A stretch of 64,000 nt of DNA from Liolophura sinensis (GCF_032854445.1 NC_088295.1:15861385-15925384); one strand, 5' to 3'. Shown: positions 28,801 to 41,184, counted from the stretch's first letter. Made by a program: numbers and translations. The notes: generated by a model from the letters alone, not told the origin.

Positions 28801-29586
28801 TTAAATCTCGTTTACCCTGAACACGAACACTTTGACAATACATTGAAGTGTGCATATAATGCTAATCTTAACGCTAATGTATTGTGCTTGTGTGACGTAG
28901 TCGTTGTAGAGTGAATAAGCTTGACCTGAGCGCCACACTTCCGATAGGTAAGAATATTTCGTCTTTACAAACCAAATTAAAAAGCACAAATTTGTCATTG
29001 TTTTATTACAAAGCTTCAAGTGCAATTCAGATTTTCCGTTAACTGTCTGAAACAATTCTAAAAGGAATCAGATTCTCAGCTTTATCTTCAATTCAAACTT
29101 ATTTTTCATCCAAGTACAATACAATCTGTCAAATTTCTCCAGTTTTAAATATCCAGTCAATTTATATGTCACATTAACCAAATTAACAAATACATCAGAT
29201 AAAAAATTTGAGTTCCATAAACATTATGTGATAGACAGCATTCATAAACAAAAAATGGTAACTTTGATTAAAACGACCCCATCGATGCAACATACTTGTC
29301 TCAACAGAAGGGTTTCATAAAGGATCTTAATTGTGTTTCAATACAATCACATGAAGTCAAATTATTAATGTTATTTTATCATCTAAATAACGTTCGTAAT
29401 ATGCTGGATGTAATACTTGTTAACGAGCACCCGGCCAAATGCACAGATTGATGAGTGGATAAATAAGTTCGCGAGGGGGTTATTCAAGGGAAAACAGAGA
29501 TTTTAAGCTTTTCTCATTGTAAGGGACTAACGCCACCATGTGAATGAAACACTACCAAAGTGGCATTGTAAAACATAATCAATCAT
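22851..29586. other. Gene-free interval upstream of UNCX
   Basis: No SINE, minisatellite or exon was recognised. A pure 12-G run lies at 27481-27492, followed by a short T run. ORFs are all under 90 codons with no domain. The block 26340-26900 is GC-richer and listed as a regulatory candidate; similar but weaker stretches lie at 23600-24100 and 28400-28700. Confidence 0.45.
26340..26900. promoter_or_regulatory. Candidate upstream regulatory block
   Basis: Non-repetitive, GC-richer DNA about 4.2-4.7 kb upstream of the UNCX start. It contains homeodomain-type cores (TTAGGATCTGATTAAATTA region near 26580) and SOX/TCF-like AACAAAG (near 26784). The 77-residue ORF at 26336-26569 shows no recognisable domain and I do not call it a gene. 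Confidence 0.22.
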
Positions 29587-29598
29587 TCATTCCTAAGG

Positions 29599-29868
29599 GG
29601 GGGGGGGGCCTCCGTGGCTCAGTCGGTTAGCGCGCTAGCGCAGCGTAATGACCCAAGAGCCTCTCACCAATGCGGTCGCTGTGAGTTCAAGCCCAGTTCA
29701 TGCTGGCTTCCTCTCCGGCCGTACGTGGGAAGGTCATGCAGCAGCCTGCGGATGGTCGTGGGTTTCCGCCGGGCTGCCCGGTTTCCTCCCACCATAATGC
29801 TGGCCGCCGTCGTATAAGTGAAATATTCTTGAGTACGGCGTAAAACACCAATCAAATAAATCAACAAA
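29599..29868 (+). mobile_element. SINE A, full length, 12-bp target duplication
   Basis: A complete copy flanked by perfect TCATTCCTAAGG repeats (29587-29598 and 29869-29880). It runs from a G-run and GGCCTCCGTGGCTCAGTCGG (A-box-like) through TGTGAGTTCAAGCCC (B-box-like). The body contains CAGCCTGCGGATGGTCGTGG and CCATAATGCTGGCCGCCGTC, and the tail is TCTTGAGTACGGCGTAAAAC, then ACCAATCAAATAAATCAAC. The intact duplication suggests a fairly recent insertion. Short ORFs on both strands are incidental. Confidence 0.93.
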
Positions 29869-29880
29869 TCATTCCTAAGG

Positions 29881-30960
29881 AACTGCAAAGTTACTAAACG
29901 CAGGCAGCATTCGGCTACAGCTGCCGTTTTGGCGTTAACTGAGAGTTTCTTAGCTTAAAACGGTAAATTAACATTGGATGAAAACATATATAGGTTGTGC
30001 TAGAGAATATATCCATAGTTCCATCAGTTGTCATCAGTGACAATAGTGATTGATGATTTAATTTGAATATGTTAAATATAACTCTTTCAGTATTTAGTTA
30101 AATGTGAAAATTACGCTGACGCCATCTATAGCCCATGCCATATAGTCTGCAAGTATATAGCATCTGCTAACAAGTACCTGCCCATCTACACATTTTAATG
30201 TGCTTGCGGGTGGTAAAAGATCGAACTATCCCGCTGTTATGACTGTAGCCACATATACATGTACATATTAATGATGTCTTGTCGCCTTGCTCACTGGCCA
30301 CCTAATAGGGGCATTAGTATCTGAGTGCTGAAATCTCAGGGTGACTGGCAGATGTGTCCCACCACATCAGCGTTTGCCCTCTGGCGGACTTGTTACATAC
30401 ACTAAAAAAAAGACCTGTCACGTGACTGCTTGTTTTCCGGTCGACAGGCATTAACATAACTATAGATATGAAAATTTATTAAAATTATGCGATTTTATTC
30501 CAATGCTCCTGAAACAAATGTTAAATAATTCACGCCGTAAAACTTTCCTTATGTAATGTCAAGGTGGTTAAGAGTTTTAATGAGCTGAAATTGTAAAAGA
30601 AAAGGAAGTCTTCAAACATTATTTTTATTTGTTGTCTGACAATTTTTAAACACTGAAAGAAACTGTGTTGTGCAGCAAAGATTTGTGCTTGTTTTTGTAT
30701 CAGTGACATCTGAACGCGGTGTATCACCCAGTGCATTAACCAATGAAATTCAGTGCGTGAAAATGGACGTGAAAAAAACAAAAGAGATTTGGCCAGTTGG
30801 AGGGGATCAGGTGAATCTTGAAGACAGAGGGGCCGTACCAGATTCTCACTCACAATGGGCCGTAAGTCGGGGAAGTGATCCATAACGTTTATGTGTAAAC
30901 ACATCTAATAGCTCTACCGCCCTCGTTCTGAAGATTACACCGCTAACAACCTCTGCCGTG
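29881..30960. other. Proximal upstream region of UNCX
   Basis: Repeat-free DNA between the SINE and the putative promoter. A 124-residue ORF on the - strand (30530-30904) overlaps a 71-residue + strand ORF. Neither shows a recognisable domain or a splice context, so I do not annotate a divergent gene. Confidence 0.4.
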
Positions 30961-31040
30961 ATTTGATTGGCTGAGCACGCCCTACCCAGAAAGCCTAAAT
31001 ATGGATTCTGGTGGCACGAGTAAAATCTTTTCAGTGAACT
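30961..31040 (+). promoter_or_regulatory. Putative UNCX core promoter (CCAAT, TATA-like, Inr)
   Basis: An inverted CCAAT box (ATTGG, 30966-30970), a TATA-like TAAATAT (30996-31002) and an initiator-like TTTTCAGTG (A at 31033) occur in the usual order. Taking 31033 as +1, the TATA-like element lies at about -37 to -31 and the CCAAT box at about -67 to -63. The predicted 5' UTR would be 128 nt. The motifs are seen in the sequence; their use as a promoter is inferred and would need 5' transcript ends. Confidence 0.42.
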
Positions 31041-31160
31041 GGAGTAGAGATAGGATGTAGTGTGACTCTGACTTCACGACAGCTTCTATAGTGACACCTC
31101 ATTAACACCGTTTAGTGGACTTGATTCCCCGACCCGGTCAGTTTGTGGAGAAACTTCAGG
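31033..31160 (+). promoter_or_regulatory. Predicted UNCX 5' UTR with a start-stop uORF
   Basis: This is the stretch between the inferred start site and the initiator ATG. It contains one upstream ATG, immediately followed by a stop (ATGTAG, 31055-31060), which is a minimal start-stop uORF. An in-frame TGA at 31122-31124 precedes the main ATG with no in-frame ATG between, which fixes 31161 as the first usable start. The main ATG has A at -3. The 5' boundary depends on the promoter guess. Confidence 0.4.
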
Positions 31161-31437
31161 ATGAATACCCGTTTGCTGGAGCTGTCGTACCCCCACGGGT
31201 ACGGTCCCATGGCCTTCTCCCCGATGGCTCACTACGACTCGCCTTTCTCAGCCTTCCTCCCCGCCGTCGCGCAGTTTGCCGCCTATGCGGACCTCTCCCC
31301 GCGTCATGCCCATTCACAAAACAGTTGTGGCTCGTTTTCTGTGGATGCACTTATTAATTCCACGAATAGCGTGAACATTTCATCTAGCTCACACAGCCCT
31401 GGCAGTTCGGGAAGACTTAGCCCGTGCAAATCTCCAG
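31161..31437 (+). CDS. UNCX: UNCX exon 1: N-terminal region with eh1-like motif
   Basis: Coding exon 1 encodes residues 1-92 plus the first base of codon 93. It starts at the first ATG after an in-frame TGA (31122) and begins MNTRLLELSYPHGYG, resembling the RLLE start of vertebrate UNCX. The middle is rich in Phe, Ala and Pro. Residues 59-65 (FSVDALI) form an eh1-like motif of the kind that binds Groucho/TLE corepressors. It sits where vertebrate UNCX has a similar FSIDGLL. The exon then turns Ser-rich (residues 67-92). It ends at CAG before GTAAGT at 31438, a strong donor, leaving phase 1. Reading past the donor runs into intron sequence and a stop. The second ATG (M17, context CCATGG) is a possible alternative start but would lose the conserved first residues. 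Confidence 0.93.
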
Positions 31438-32392
31438 GTAAGTCAACTGTCAAAGTTCTAACAAGCTACAGTAACACATAAATATCTCGACTGTCATTTT
31501 GCTTTTCTTCATCGTAGATTTTATATTTTTACTTTTTGTTCATTTCTGTTTTCACTAAAATTCTGTCTTCACGTTTTCTTAATGTTTTATTCCATTAACA
31601 ATATAATATCATATCTTCCATACTCGAAATTAAAATAATTTTCTTAATCTACCATTTATGTATTCAACAGTTGACCTTACCACTTTGATTTTCACACTGT
31701 CACGTCACAAAGTATTCTAACATTTATACCGCATTGCCCTTGCAGACATGCGAAAGATTGAACTGAAGTTTGAATTGGTTCTTTTTACAATTTTATGAAT
31801 TTAAGTACAGGTAAAACAAAATACACTTTATTTCCAATGCAATTAAAGTCTCGTGAGACCAATCATAACCTACAAAGCTTTGGCATTTAATTTGTTGCTG
31901 GAAATTAGCGTAATCTTTGCCATAGTTTGACTTATGATTGTTAAATTTCCCAGGCGAATCAGCTTTGACGGATTTCTGAATGAATGCTCATGATTTTATA
32001 AAGATAATGAGACAAAAAAGTCTTCAGTTCTTTAGAAACATTTGAGACCGATTAACTTATCTATGTTCCCATCAACCTTACGGCATATAAACCTGTAGAC
32101 GATGTCCCTTCATTGCTGTCATTCAACATATCATGACATAGCAATATTGTTAATGAAGTATTATCAAATTAATGACTTAATCTGATGTATAATTTATAAA
32201 TTCCGACTCAAATTGTTTACTGACCAGACATTGTTAGAACATTATCAGGCATTGATATCGACTGTCATATTTTAAAAATTAATCTTATTTGTTTATTTCC
32301 TTCGTAGATTTATAGCAATGCGCAATGTGTCGTGGTAAAATTGTGGGATAACTTTATTATGTTCTTAATCTGTCTTTGTTTGGGGTTAACAG
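31438..32392 (+). other. UNCX intron 1 (955 bp)
   Basis: Donor GTAAGT at 31438 and acceptor TTAACAG ending at 32392 give a phase-1 intron that joins G to AT to make Asp93. The sequence is AT-rich, with no repeat family and no ORF of note. The reading frame of exon 2 is open upstream of the acceptor for about 60 nt, which is chance read-through rather than coding. Confidence 0.9.
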
Positions 32393-32571
32393 ATAGAAAC
32401 GGGGACGATGGAAAAGACGGGTCGGCTTCGAAACGTCGCCGAACACGGACTAACTTCAGTGGCTGGCAACTGGAAGAGTTAGAAAGAGCGTTTCAGGACA
32501 GTCATTATCCGGATGTATTTATGAGAGAGGCTTTGGCGCTGCGATTGGACCTGGCAGAATCAAGAGTACAG
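32393..32571 (+). CDS. UNCX: UNCX exon 2: first 46 residues of the homeodomain
   Basis: This exon encodes residues 93-152. After a short charged linker ([14 protein letters not shown]) the homeodomain starts at Arg107, with RRRTRTNF as the N-terminal arm. Helices 1 and 2 follow, containing [10 protein letters not shown] and the unc-4-type [18 protein letters not shown]. The exon stops after homeodomain residue Q46, just before the recognition helix. Its donor is CAG before GTACGT. Splitting a homeodomain between residues 46 and 47 is the conserved intron position of many paired-like homeobox genes, which supports the model. The 179-nt exon starts in phase 1 and ends in phase 0 (456 coding nt so far, exactly 152 codons). 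Confidence 0.96.
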
Positions 32572-32982
32572 GTACGTTTTCATTTACATGTGCTTCTGTC
32601 TCACCTGAGTGTGCTATTTCGTGGTGACATGTGTCCAGTGTGTAGATGTTAGCACCTCACCGATGAAATCACATAAATCAAATTAAGTTCACAAATTGCT
32701 TTGGTGTGTCGTAATGACAAATCACGATTAGTACTTGCCTACAACGGCGACCAGTGATTTCACACCGTATATCTCTTGACAAGCGTTATAAATACTACTC
32801 AAAGTCATCTTGAGAATTGCATCTGTACTATTATAACGCATTATTGACATGCTCTCAAAACCTATGAACACATTATTCACTAAATTAATACCATTTTCCT
32901 GCCGATACAACTTCAAAGAGGAAGCAATATTAATCAAAATTTATTCTCATTTGGCTTTTGCGTGGAACAAACATTCGCTTTT

Positions 32983-32993
32983 TAATTAAATTA
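32983..32993. promoter_or_regulatory. P3-type homeodomain palindrome in intron 2
   Basis: TAATTAAATTA fits TAATYNRATTA, the site bound cooperatively by dimers of paired-like homeodomains with Q50, the class UNCX belongs to. One or two such matches are expected by chance in 64 kb this AT-rich, so function is a guess. Confidence 0.2.
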
Positions 32994-33929
32994 ATTGATA
33001 ATTTAAACCTTTCTTAGTTCAGTTCGTTGTGCAGATTAAAACTAGCTATAACTGCAAGTGAGTATATGTGTAATCGGAAACCTGTGAAATACACTTTATT
33101 GTTGAGTGATTCCTTATTAGAATGTTCATAGTTAATCGCTTCAAGATGGTCGTTATATTTATCCGTGAAGTTTATAACTGGAAGGTGTTACAAAAACTTT
33201 TGTGCTGGCTAATTAGTGATTAAATTTTTGTAGTTGAGCAATTATATGATGATAGCCTCATTTGTTTATTACGTATAATGTATCACTTTAACAATTACCA
33301 TAATGGATCTACTGAAGCGACAATTTTTTTACGAAATCTTGTAGTGTAAGAGGACATGCAAACAAGTATTGTGTATTAAAAGTCTCTAAAAATGTTAAAA
33401 ATAAAGAGACACCTGTATAATGGAACACATTTCTAGTGACCCATTCCAAGATGGTTATTAGGAGCTTATCTGATAATGTAATGAATTATGTTATTCGATG
33501 GAATATGTTAATTCATACTTCGGATACATATTATATTTAGATGACATGGAAGAATTTAGATTTGAAAGAAGGCAGGCGAACGAAGTGTAAAAGTTGCAAG
33601 CCTAATAGCCATGGTGTATTCAGCTATAGTCTTGCCCTTTCTGCCGTTACGAAGATGATTTCCCCGCTTTGCTATATAATTATGGTTTTCACCTACTTGA
33701 TATGAACTAATTAGCCACAAGTTTGCCAATTATGATCTATTTTAACTCGCAATGTTTCTTAGACTTACACAGAAATTCTACACTCTTTCTGTGCTCAGCA
33801 CATTGGCTATTAAAGCCGGTAATTGGTGGGTTGGGTTCGTTTGTGATTGTAGACCTTTTGATAGAATTCTGGCATGTTTGAATTTGAGTCTACAGTGAAA
33901 GTAAATCGAAAGGATTCATAAATTTCTCT

Positions 33930-34980
33930 AGCCAAATATTTTGCCAATTTTCGCCGTCTCTTGTGTGTGTGGCATCGATTATCCAGCGGGCGGTGACTAT
34001 TGTTCGCGCGTTGGGAACGTCTTCATCCAGACTGGGGCCACTTCCCCTCCCTAACGAACCGACGAACAACTTGAAACATCCCGATCGATGGTCGTGTTTG
34101 CGAACAAACACGCAGTCGTGACAGAAGCAAAGAGCCCACTAGTACTGCCAGCAGCCGCACTGACAAAAGTTTTTCAATTTGCCCCATTTTCGTAATTGGT
34201 ACTTTGTGCTTGTTAGCAGGCAAGATATTGTCCGACAAATTTAACACAGTTTGTCTCTGATCCAAATATTGATTGTAAATGGGTTGTAATTGAAAATCTT
34301 GGCATGAAGCGGTAAAAAGGTATGCGCGCTCTGTTGGTTTTGGGAGAGTTATAATTTCATTAAGATCCTTACACTCCGTCGTCCCCCATTTCCGCGCTCA
34401 TATGAGTCAATATGCTGGAAGAATGGATGTAATTATGTTGTTATTTACTCCCGATCGAAATCCCACTTTATTAGTTACTTCAGTCAGAGCGAAGGAAATG
34501 TCGATTTGCCGGCCATCTCGGACAGTCCGTTCATACCACTCAGCACATTCACAGAGTAGTCACCATTCTTAAGGCGCTAATTGAAATATGTGAGGGACGA
34601 GTAGTTTCTCTCACTCCGCAAGCCTATGCCGCCTTTGTAGGGTATCACCACGTTATATCCCTCCTCGTGTTCTCAGTTCGTATATTAGGGATGCCATAGA
34701 GAGGCTGACCACTTTATCGGCTTCATCGTAGCATCTGACCGACCACCCCATGGATGCCCCGAGACAGGGCAGCTGGCGGGTGCCGTCGAGATTTACAACA
34801 AAACTTAGATTTCAATTCCATTCTATTATCTTTTCCGTCCCAATTTAACCTGATTCAGCCTTGTTATGGTAAAGGTTTATTTCCTCTACTCCTCCAATCA
34901 GCCAGACTACGAGTTTGCGGTACTGGACAGTTGTCCGTCAGCTGTCCTGAATGCGGGAGATCTGACCAGAGATAGGATTC
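33930..34980. promoter_or_regulatory. Candidate regulatory block in UNCX intron 2
   Basis: A roughly 1-kb, GC-richer, repeat-free interval starting 1.4 kb into intron 2. The short ORFs in it overlap on opposite strands and show no domain. Its position in the large intron of a developmental transcription factor makes an enhancer plausible. The evidence is composition and position only. Confidence 0.25.
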
Positions 34981-35489
34981 TGTCCTGCGATTGTCAGTCA
35001 GCACCGATACAGTCGGTCCCATATCACACTATAAGGCCATTTTGATATTTAATTCAACAATGACAAATGCTTAAACTATTATTCTTAGTGTCTGTAATTT
35101 TTCGGAACGAACCAATCGATCACTCTTTAAAAATTTATCAACTCGTATTACTCTGTAGGCTTTCCTTATAAAATGTTTACTTAAAAAAGAGTAGTAATCG
35201 ATAAAGCCGGCTTTATACCCTTCTTGTTATTTGAAGATAGCGATAAGGGCCAATTTTTACATCTGAAATGTAACTTAAGACGCTGTATTCCATCGTCTGA
35301 AATTGAGAATCCCAAATTTTGGTTAATGTTGCCCTATCGTCTGATATCTTGGCCACGCCATAGGATACATAAAATGATTATCTATGAATTATAAAAATTC
35401 TCCATTACATTGGGATAAAATTTCCCATGTGAAATCAATCATGGTTTAGTAAGGGACTTTGTAGTGAAGATCACTGGTGTATTTAAGTG

Positions 35490-35501
35490 GCCCCCTGGTG
35501 G
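35490..35501 (-). promoter_or_regulatory. CTCF-like core motif in UNCX intron 2
   Basis: Read on the - strand this is CCACCAGGGGGC, identical to the central 12 bases of the conserved bilaterian CTCF motif. The flanks fit less well: the bases after the core are CACT rather than GCTA. An exact 12-mer is unlikely by chance in this AT-rich window. Occupancy is unproven. Confidence 0.4.
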
Positions 35502-36850
35502 GCTGCAGGGACACTGTTTACGCTACCTCCACATATTCCATTGGGTGGCAGACATTTTGGTTTTGATCTCATAGCTTCCTAAACGTAAAAGCAATTTTAT
35601 ATCTTAGATATGAAAATGATGGAGCCGTATTCCTATCAGACTGTTGGTTTTGTCTGCCATATGGAGATCGTCACCCACTCCTGAACCAGTCTACATTCCA
35701 AACTTTTGAACTTTTGTTTTCCTCCAGGAATCGTATAAATAGGCAGACTCATGTGCATCAAATTGCCAAACTCCAGCTAATTATATTTCATACATTCTTA
35801 TGACATTTAGAATTTGACAAAGTGCATAAGGAATTCTTCATTTTCTCTCCCAACTAAAGACCTAAAGAAAAGAAACGGTAATAAAATGTCATGTATTTTG
35901 AAAATTCTGAAATGGAATCTCCTAACGAAATGGAAAAATGTTCATATGTATTTTTTGTCAGTTAAGGAACATTTGTAGTTTCATGTATACGTATAGAACG
36001 TACACATGTATCTTTACTTTTATCAACGATAGTTTAAAATTATTTGTAACATATCAAGACCCGCCTTCCTTACCACTGCTATTACCTGAATATCAATATC
36101 CCAGGAACATTTTGTTGGAACTTTTTCTTGGGGATTTTATTTGTATGACGATTTTGCAGAAACATACATTTCGTGTATTCATTATGCTGATGCATCCTGA
36201 CTATTACATTGAAAATTACCTACGAATGGATAAACAAAGAAATGGAAATTGTTAAGTCCATCTTCTGTGTGAATGGCTGCGCTGTAAAGCCTATAGTCTG
36301 CACTACAATGTGCACGTTAGTTAAATAAATCTGCCAGGAAAGCTGTAAGTTAAAAATGGAAGGACTACACACCATTATATCTTACAGCTGTAACTCTGGA
36401 TTCTATATAAATATATCGCACTTCTACAAAAGTTATAAATGTGTCTGTATAGCAGCCAAATTTATGAGGAGATGTAATTATAAATTCAAATGACCACTTC
36501 CAGTGTTTGCATGGTAATAGCTGGACACGTGTCCACCCCACAAAGCCTTGTAATGAGATCGTGTTTCATTAGTCCAAGAATTAAATACACAATTAGCTAT
36601 TAACTTTAATGCGATACATCTGAGACAAAATTATAAGAGGTCTGAGCTCGATTTTAAAACATACGAGCAGGTTTATAAATTAAACACTATTAACACTGAC
36701 TAATTACCAATTAATTTTATTTTCGTTGAAATATCCATCATTGATGATAGCATGCAAGTATCGTCTTATAGCATGCAAGTATCGCAAGTATATATATAGA
36801 GAGAGAGAATAGAGAAAGATCCCCTGGTGAGGAGAATAGGAAATTGACTG

Positions 36851-36854
<4 letters not shown>

Positions 36855-36922
<68 letters not shown>
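36855..36922. repeat. (AT)n microsatellite in UNCX intron 2
   Basis: About 34 AT units. Just upstream (36748-36785) a 17-bp string ATAGCATGCAAGTATCG occurs twice, about 19 bp apart, followed by a short TATAGAGAGAGAGA stretch. Confidence 0.96.
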
Positions 36923-36924
<2 letters not shown>

Positions 36925-39900
36925 CTTCACCCGACTTACAGAAATGAGTTTAGTGCATGAAATGTCTTAGTTCTTGTGAGATTGTTATTTAGTGGTGAAA
37001 CTTAGTAAGGACTACAAAAATTTCATTTGTGCAAAGATTTTCAACTTTTTTGGAATCGGGTGTCTATGTCATAAGCGCCCGTTTAAATGGCATTTCGTAC
37101 TCATTACAGAATTAAAATAATATTCATCGCTGTTGAGTACATCATTAAAAGAACGTATCTTACGTAAGCAGCATGACTCATACGAATACAAGTTTTTCAA
37201 CCTCCGTTTGAAGTCACTTAAATTTTTTGAAGGAAAAAACGGGGCGGAACGAAACGAAACAGTTCTCATTTTGCTAATACTCGTCGAGGTGGGAAAACAA
37301 AAATTGGAGTGAGGGATCTTCCGTTTTGGCTCGTTTACATATCTATTGGTAAACTTGTTAAGAGAGGACCTAAATGTTCAGTTTAGATTCGGTTGTATGA
37401 TGTCAGGTATTACTCACAGCGACCATATACGTGTACCAGTCCAGTTGCTTCCATAAGAACCTGCGCTAAAGGCGTGTTTCTGGACACCATGACTATAGGC
37501 AAACACATCCCATAAGGTTACTCCCCTATAACAGCTGAAATAAACTTGGCCTGAACTAGTGGATGCTTTATGAGATCTCTTCTCCGTCATTTCAAAAACA
37601 CTTGGCTCCCGATGGTGATAAACCAGCGCTCGCTGTCTGCGACGGGGCCACTTACGTTGCGCTGTAAAACACGAAATATCTACCCCTGCGTCGTCTCGCG
37701 GGATGTTTTCTGTGCAGTATAGACAGCCTGCTTTACAATTCTTACAAAACAAGCGCCTTATTTACTCGAAGAGAAGGTATAGAGTGACAGAGGGGCTGGC
37801 GACAAGATCTTGTGGCTTGTCAGCATTAACCGATAGTTTCATTGTGAATTTGTGGAGAAAACCTACATGCGCATGCATGGCCCAACCATTGGTTGTATAG
37901 AATTAAATGAGTCTAGTGTATATAGCCCGTCCCTGTCACCGTTGGATTTTAGCGCCGCACCCGTTACTTAACCGAGTGATTGCGCAAACGTGCGGGTTGG
38001 ACAGATGTCGACAGGCGCAAAGAATCTCAGCTAAACAATCAACGGTAAATATATAATCCGTCATATACAATGCCATTTTCATCTGATCTGAGAGATAAGT
38101 CGGACATTCATGTAAGACCAGTTCTCTATCTACAGACGAGCTGATCAGTTAATATTGTACCACTCACCAGATTTGACATGGACGCATGCGCTGTAGCTTA
38201 TCGGAGCCCTCAGGGCTCATACATACACCCGTTCCCACACCCAAAAGTGAGAACTTAAATCATTTATAATTACTCGCGATTATTTTTTTCATTACCTTGA
38301 TTTATATACATTGTCGGCAATTTTATGACGTTTTATTTAATAAGAATTGTTTTAATTTAAAATCATATACTTCATGGTTTGGAGCTTATTTTAATAGGGA
38401 TTTTAGTCTTTTAATTTGTGTGGAGCAATTTAATCCTGTGGAAAAATATGAAATGAAAACAATTTTGGAGTAATTACTAATCTTAAAGACATGCCTGTTT
38501 GCTTTGTTCGCAATTGTATGGTTTCTCAACATTTTAAGGCGTTTTGTAGTGCTATGCCTTGTAGCAATTTATTAAATTGTACACCGTGGGAGAGGTAAGG
38601 TTTTCCCGAACCCGCACTCCTATCGGCACATCGGAACGGAAAGTGACTGTATGGCAATAAATAGGAGTCGTGAGACCAGTGCTATCTGCATCAGCTCGTA
38701 GCTGTGGGTGGTTCCTCCCCTACCTGATTAGCATACACTCACTGTACTATACTATGATGCTATAATATACTATACTATACTACTATACTGACTGCTTTGC
38801 TACACTTTAAAAAACTGATCACGGACTGCATATTAACTGACCCATAAATTCTTATTCGCAAAGAGCCAGGTTGAAAACGTAACTTATTTATATGCCTTAT
38901 TCACAGTCCTAAGTTTAGGCCTATACGGATTTTGAAAACCTATTAAATTCGTCCAGAATCCAAAATATATCTTCATAAATGATCACTTATATTTTTGTGT
39001 AATATTACGATGCCTATATTCCACTGCAAACGCCACGTTAAATGCGTTAGTTTTTATCTTAATTGTTATTTGTTAAGTGAGGAATTTACAGAAAAACACA
39101 CACATTAATACCATTTTATATGAGGTATAGAGTTATACTTGTTGTATAGTAGATTTGTCTAGATTCATACGTTGAAAATGTTCAGTTCCACTGTCTAATG
39201 AAGTCATATATAGAAATGATTTCTACCGAGCATATTTAGATATAACTGTATAGATGCTACTCTACACCATGTAGAAGTGTACGATAACAAGAACATCAAA
39301 GAATGTGAGTTGAAGGACAGAAAACGGGTAGTTACCCTGTCGTGATTCACATGAGGCTTTTACCTTTTATATGCTCTATAAATGAAACTAAAGCACATGT
39401 ATACATGCACATGTAAAAAATACAGGTATATAATTACTTATGCAATTAGAGCCGGTATCGTTTTAGCACCTGACACTAATCCAATTTCGATCTTTAGGGG
39501 AAAGTTAATGAAAGGTGGTTTGTTAATGATATACCAGCAAATTTGCACCTGTTAAAGATGAAAGCGCCAAGAAATATATAAAATATACCTACAACCGTTT
39601 ACTTAATTTTCAACCAATGCTCACTAATGAAATGCACCAACAGCCGCCATTGAAATTTTTTAAAACCTACACATTATACTATATTCAGTTTAACAGTCAC
39701 CAGTATTTATAGGCCTATGTGCAATATAAATCAAGCACGAATATATCAGTTTGAAAGAAAGGCACATGATTTTGTTTTGAAATTCTTTTTGAAAGAGTGT
39801 GTCTTCTTCATACCAAACAATTAATTGTGTTCCACTGTACATATACTATCAACACTGTACATTCATCCAACTTTCTTAATGTTGAAGAGCTGTGGTCGCC

Positions 39901-41117
39901 AATCTAACTAAAATAACAACAAATAATCAGTTGGGGGGTATAATTCGGCACTTCTTCAAAATGTCATAATTGTCAACATGTTCTGTTATCAATGTTGTTT
40001 GGACGTAATGTATAGCAGACTACAACAAATGCACACTCTCTGAGGCCCAGTAATTATTACCTGATCTGTTAAATGGTCTTAGCAGTCACGATGTAAAACT
40101 ATTTCTTCAATTAACGTTCGCGTTCTTTTTTAAAAAGTAAGACCGCCTCTCGTTCGCTGAAGAAAAATGATCAATCCAATTACAGCGGTTTAATAAGATA
40201 TTGCAAAGAATGTATGAAATGTGGACAAAGTACTTTTTAATATCTATTAGACATATAATTAGGGACTAAAGTAATGAGTGTGTGTGAATAATCTACTTGA
40301 CGACCCACGCTCTCTTCTATCTACCATAATTGCCTCTGAGATCTATCCAGATAGATTGACACAACGGAAATTAATTTGAAATAGATTACTGTTATTTAAT
40401 CGTCTAAGTCAGTTTCTTTGTTTTGGCGACACAAGTTTGTTATCTTATAGAAGCCCATTGTTTCTGTTCTTTTGGCGACTTTTTGCAGCTTCTTTATTAC
40501 TTTTAACACAGATAAATTGAGTCCGTGAAAAGTTGAGAGTGGGGCTGTCAGTCCTTAAGTGGTGTGTGGGTATAGAGACGGATTGCGAACTTTGATATTG
40601 CCGAAATAGTGCTGCAATATCCACATACTGTCATATAAGTAAAAACAATCTTTTACTACGTCAAACAGCAACTAAGTACATAGATAACTAAACAAACAAA
40701 CAGGATTCTGCATGTAATGCTCCCAAGTACATGTAATTGTTTTACCACTTTGACCTCCAGCACACGCAAGTTGAAACTCCAATTATTAATTAACGATTAA
40801 CTTATTTAGGAAAAATTAATAAATCATGCATGTCTTCATTCTTAGTTTGTTGAATGGCCTGCCCATAAGGTGTCTTTCAGTGATATAGTTTTTATAGAAC
40901 GTAGTTTCTGGCTTGTTTAGCACACCACACACCTCCCGCCAACAGCCAAACATATTCGTGTGAAGTGTCAACTCCCCAAGAAAACTTGGTGAAGTCACTG
41001 TAGAACGTGACGTCACCACGTCTGGATATTCTGGAACAAAGCCATACATATCCAAACATTGGATTTCTAAACTCTTTATTTTATGTGCCGAAATCCTCGA
41101 GAGCATAGCGCTAAACA

Positions 41118-41184
41118 AAAATAAATAAATAAATAAATAAGTAAATAAGTAAATAAATAAATAAATAAATAAAAAAATAAATTC
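41118..41184. repeat. (AAAT)n microsatellite near the end of UNCX intron 2
   Basis: Imperfect AAAT/AAGT units about 340 bp before exon 3. It may be a relic of a SINE tail, but no SINE body is attached. It generates the low-complexity Phe/Ile/Tyr/Leu-rich part of a - strand ORF at 40816-41232, which is not a gene. Confidence 0.9.

Noticed and set aside
29608-29700. tRNA gene
   Set aside because: A- and B-box-like strings are present, but spacing is too long and no cloverleaf or anticodon arm forms; it is the head of a SINE.
29614-29817. ORF starting MAQSVSALAQRNDP, similar to ones near 47902 and 59984
   Set aside because: The similarity is explained by the three copies of SINE A, a non-coding element.
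30530-30904. 124-residue - strand ORF upstream of UNCX as a divergent gene
   Set aside because: No recognisable domain, overlapping + strand ORF, and AT-rich low-complexity C-terminal part; unsupported.
32332-32652. 106-residue ORF containing a homeodomain start as a stand-alone gene
   Set aside because: The frame enters from intron 1 and runs past a good donor at 32572 into intron 2; the true product is the spliced UNCX protein.
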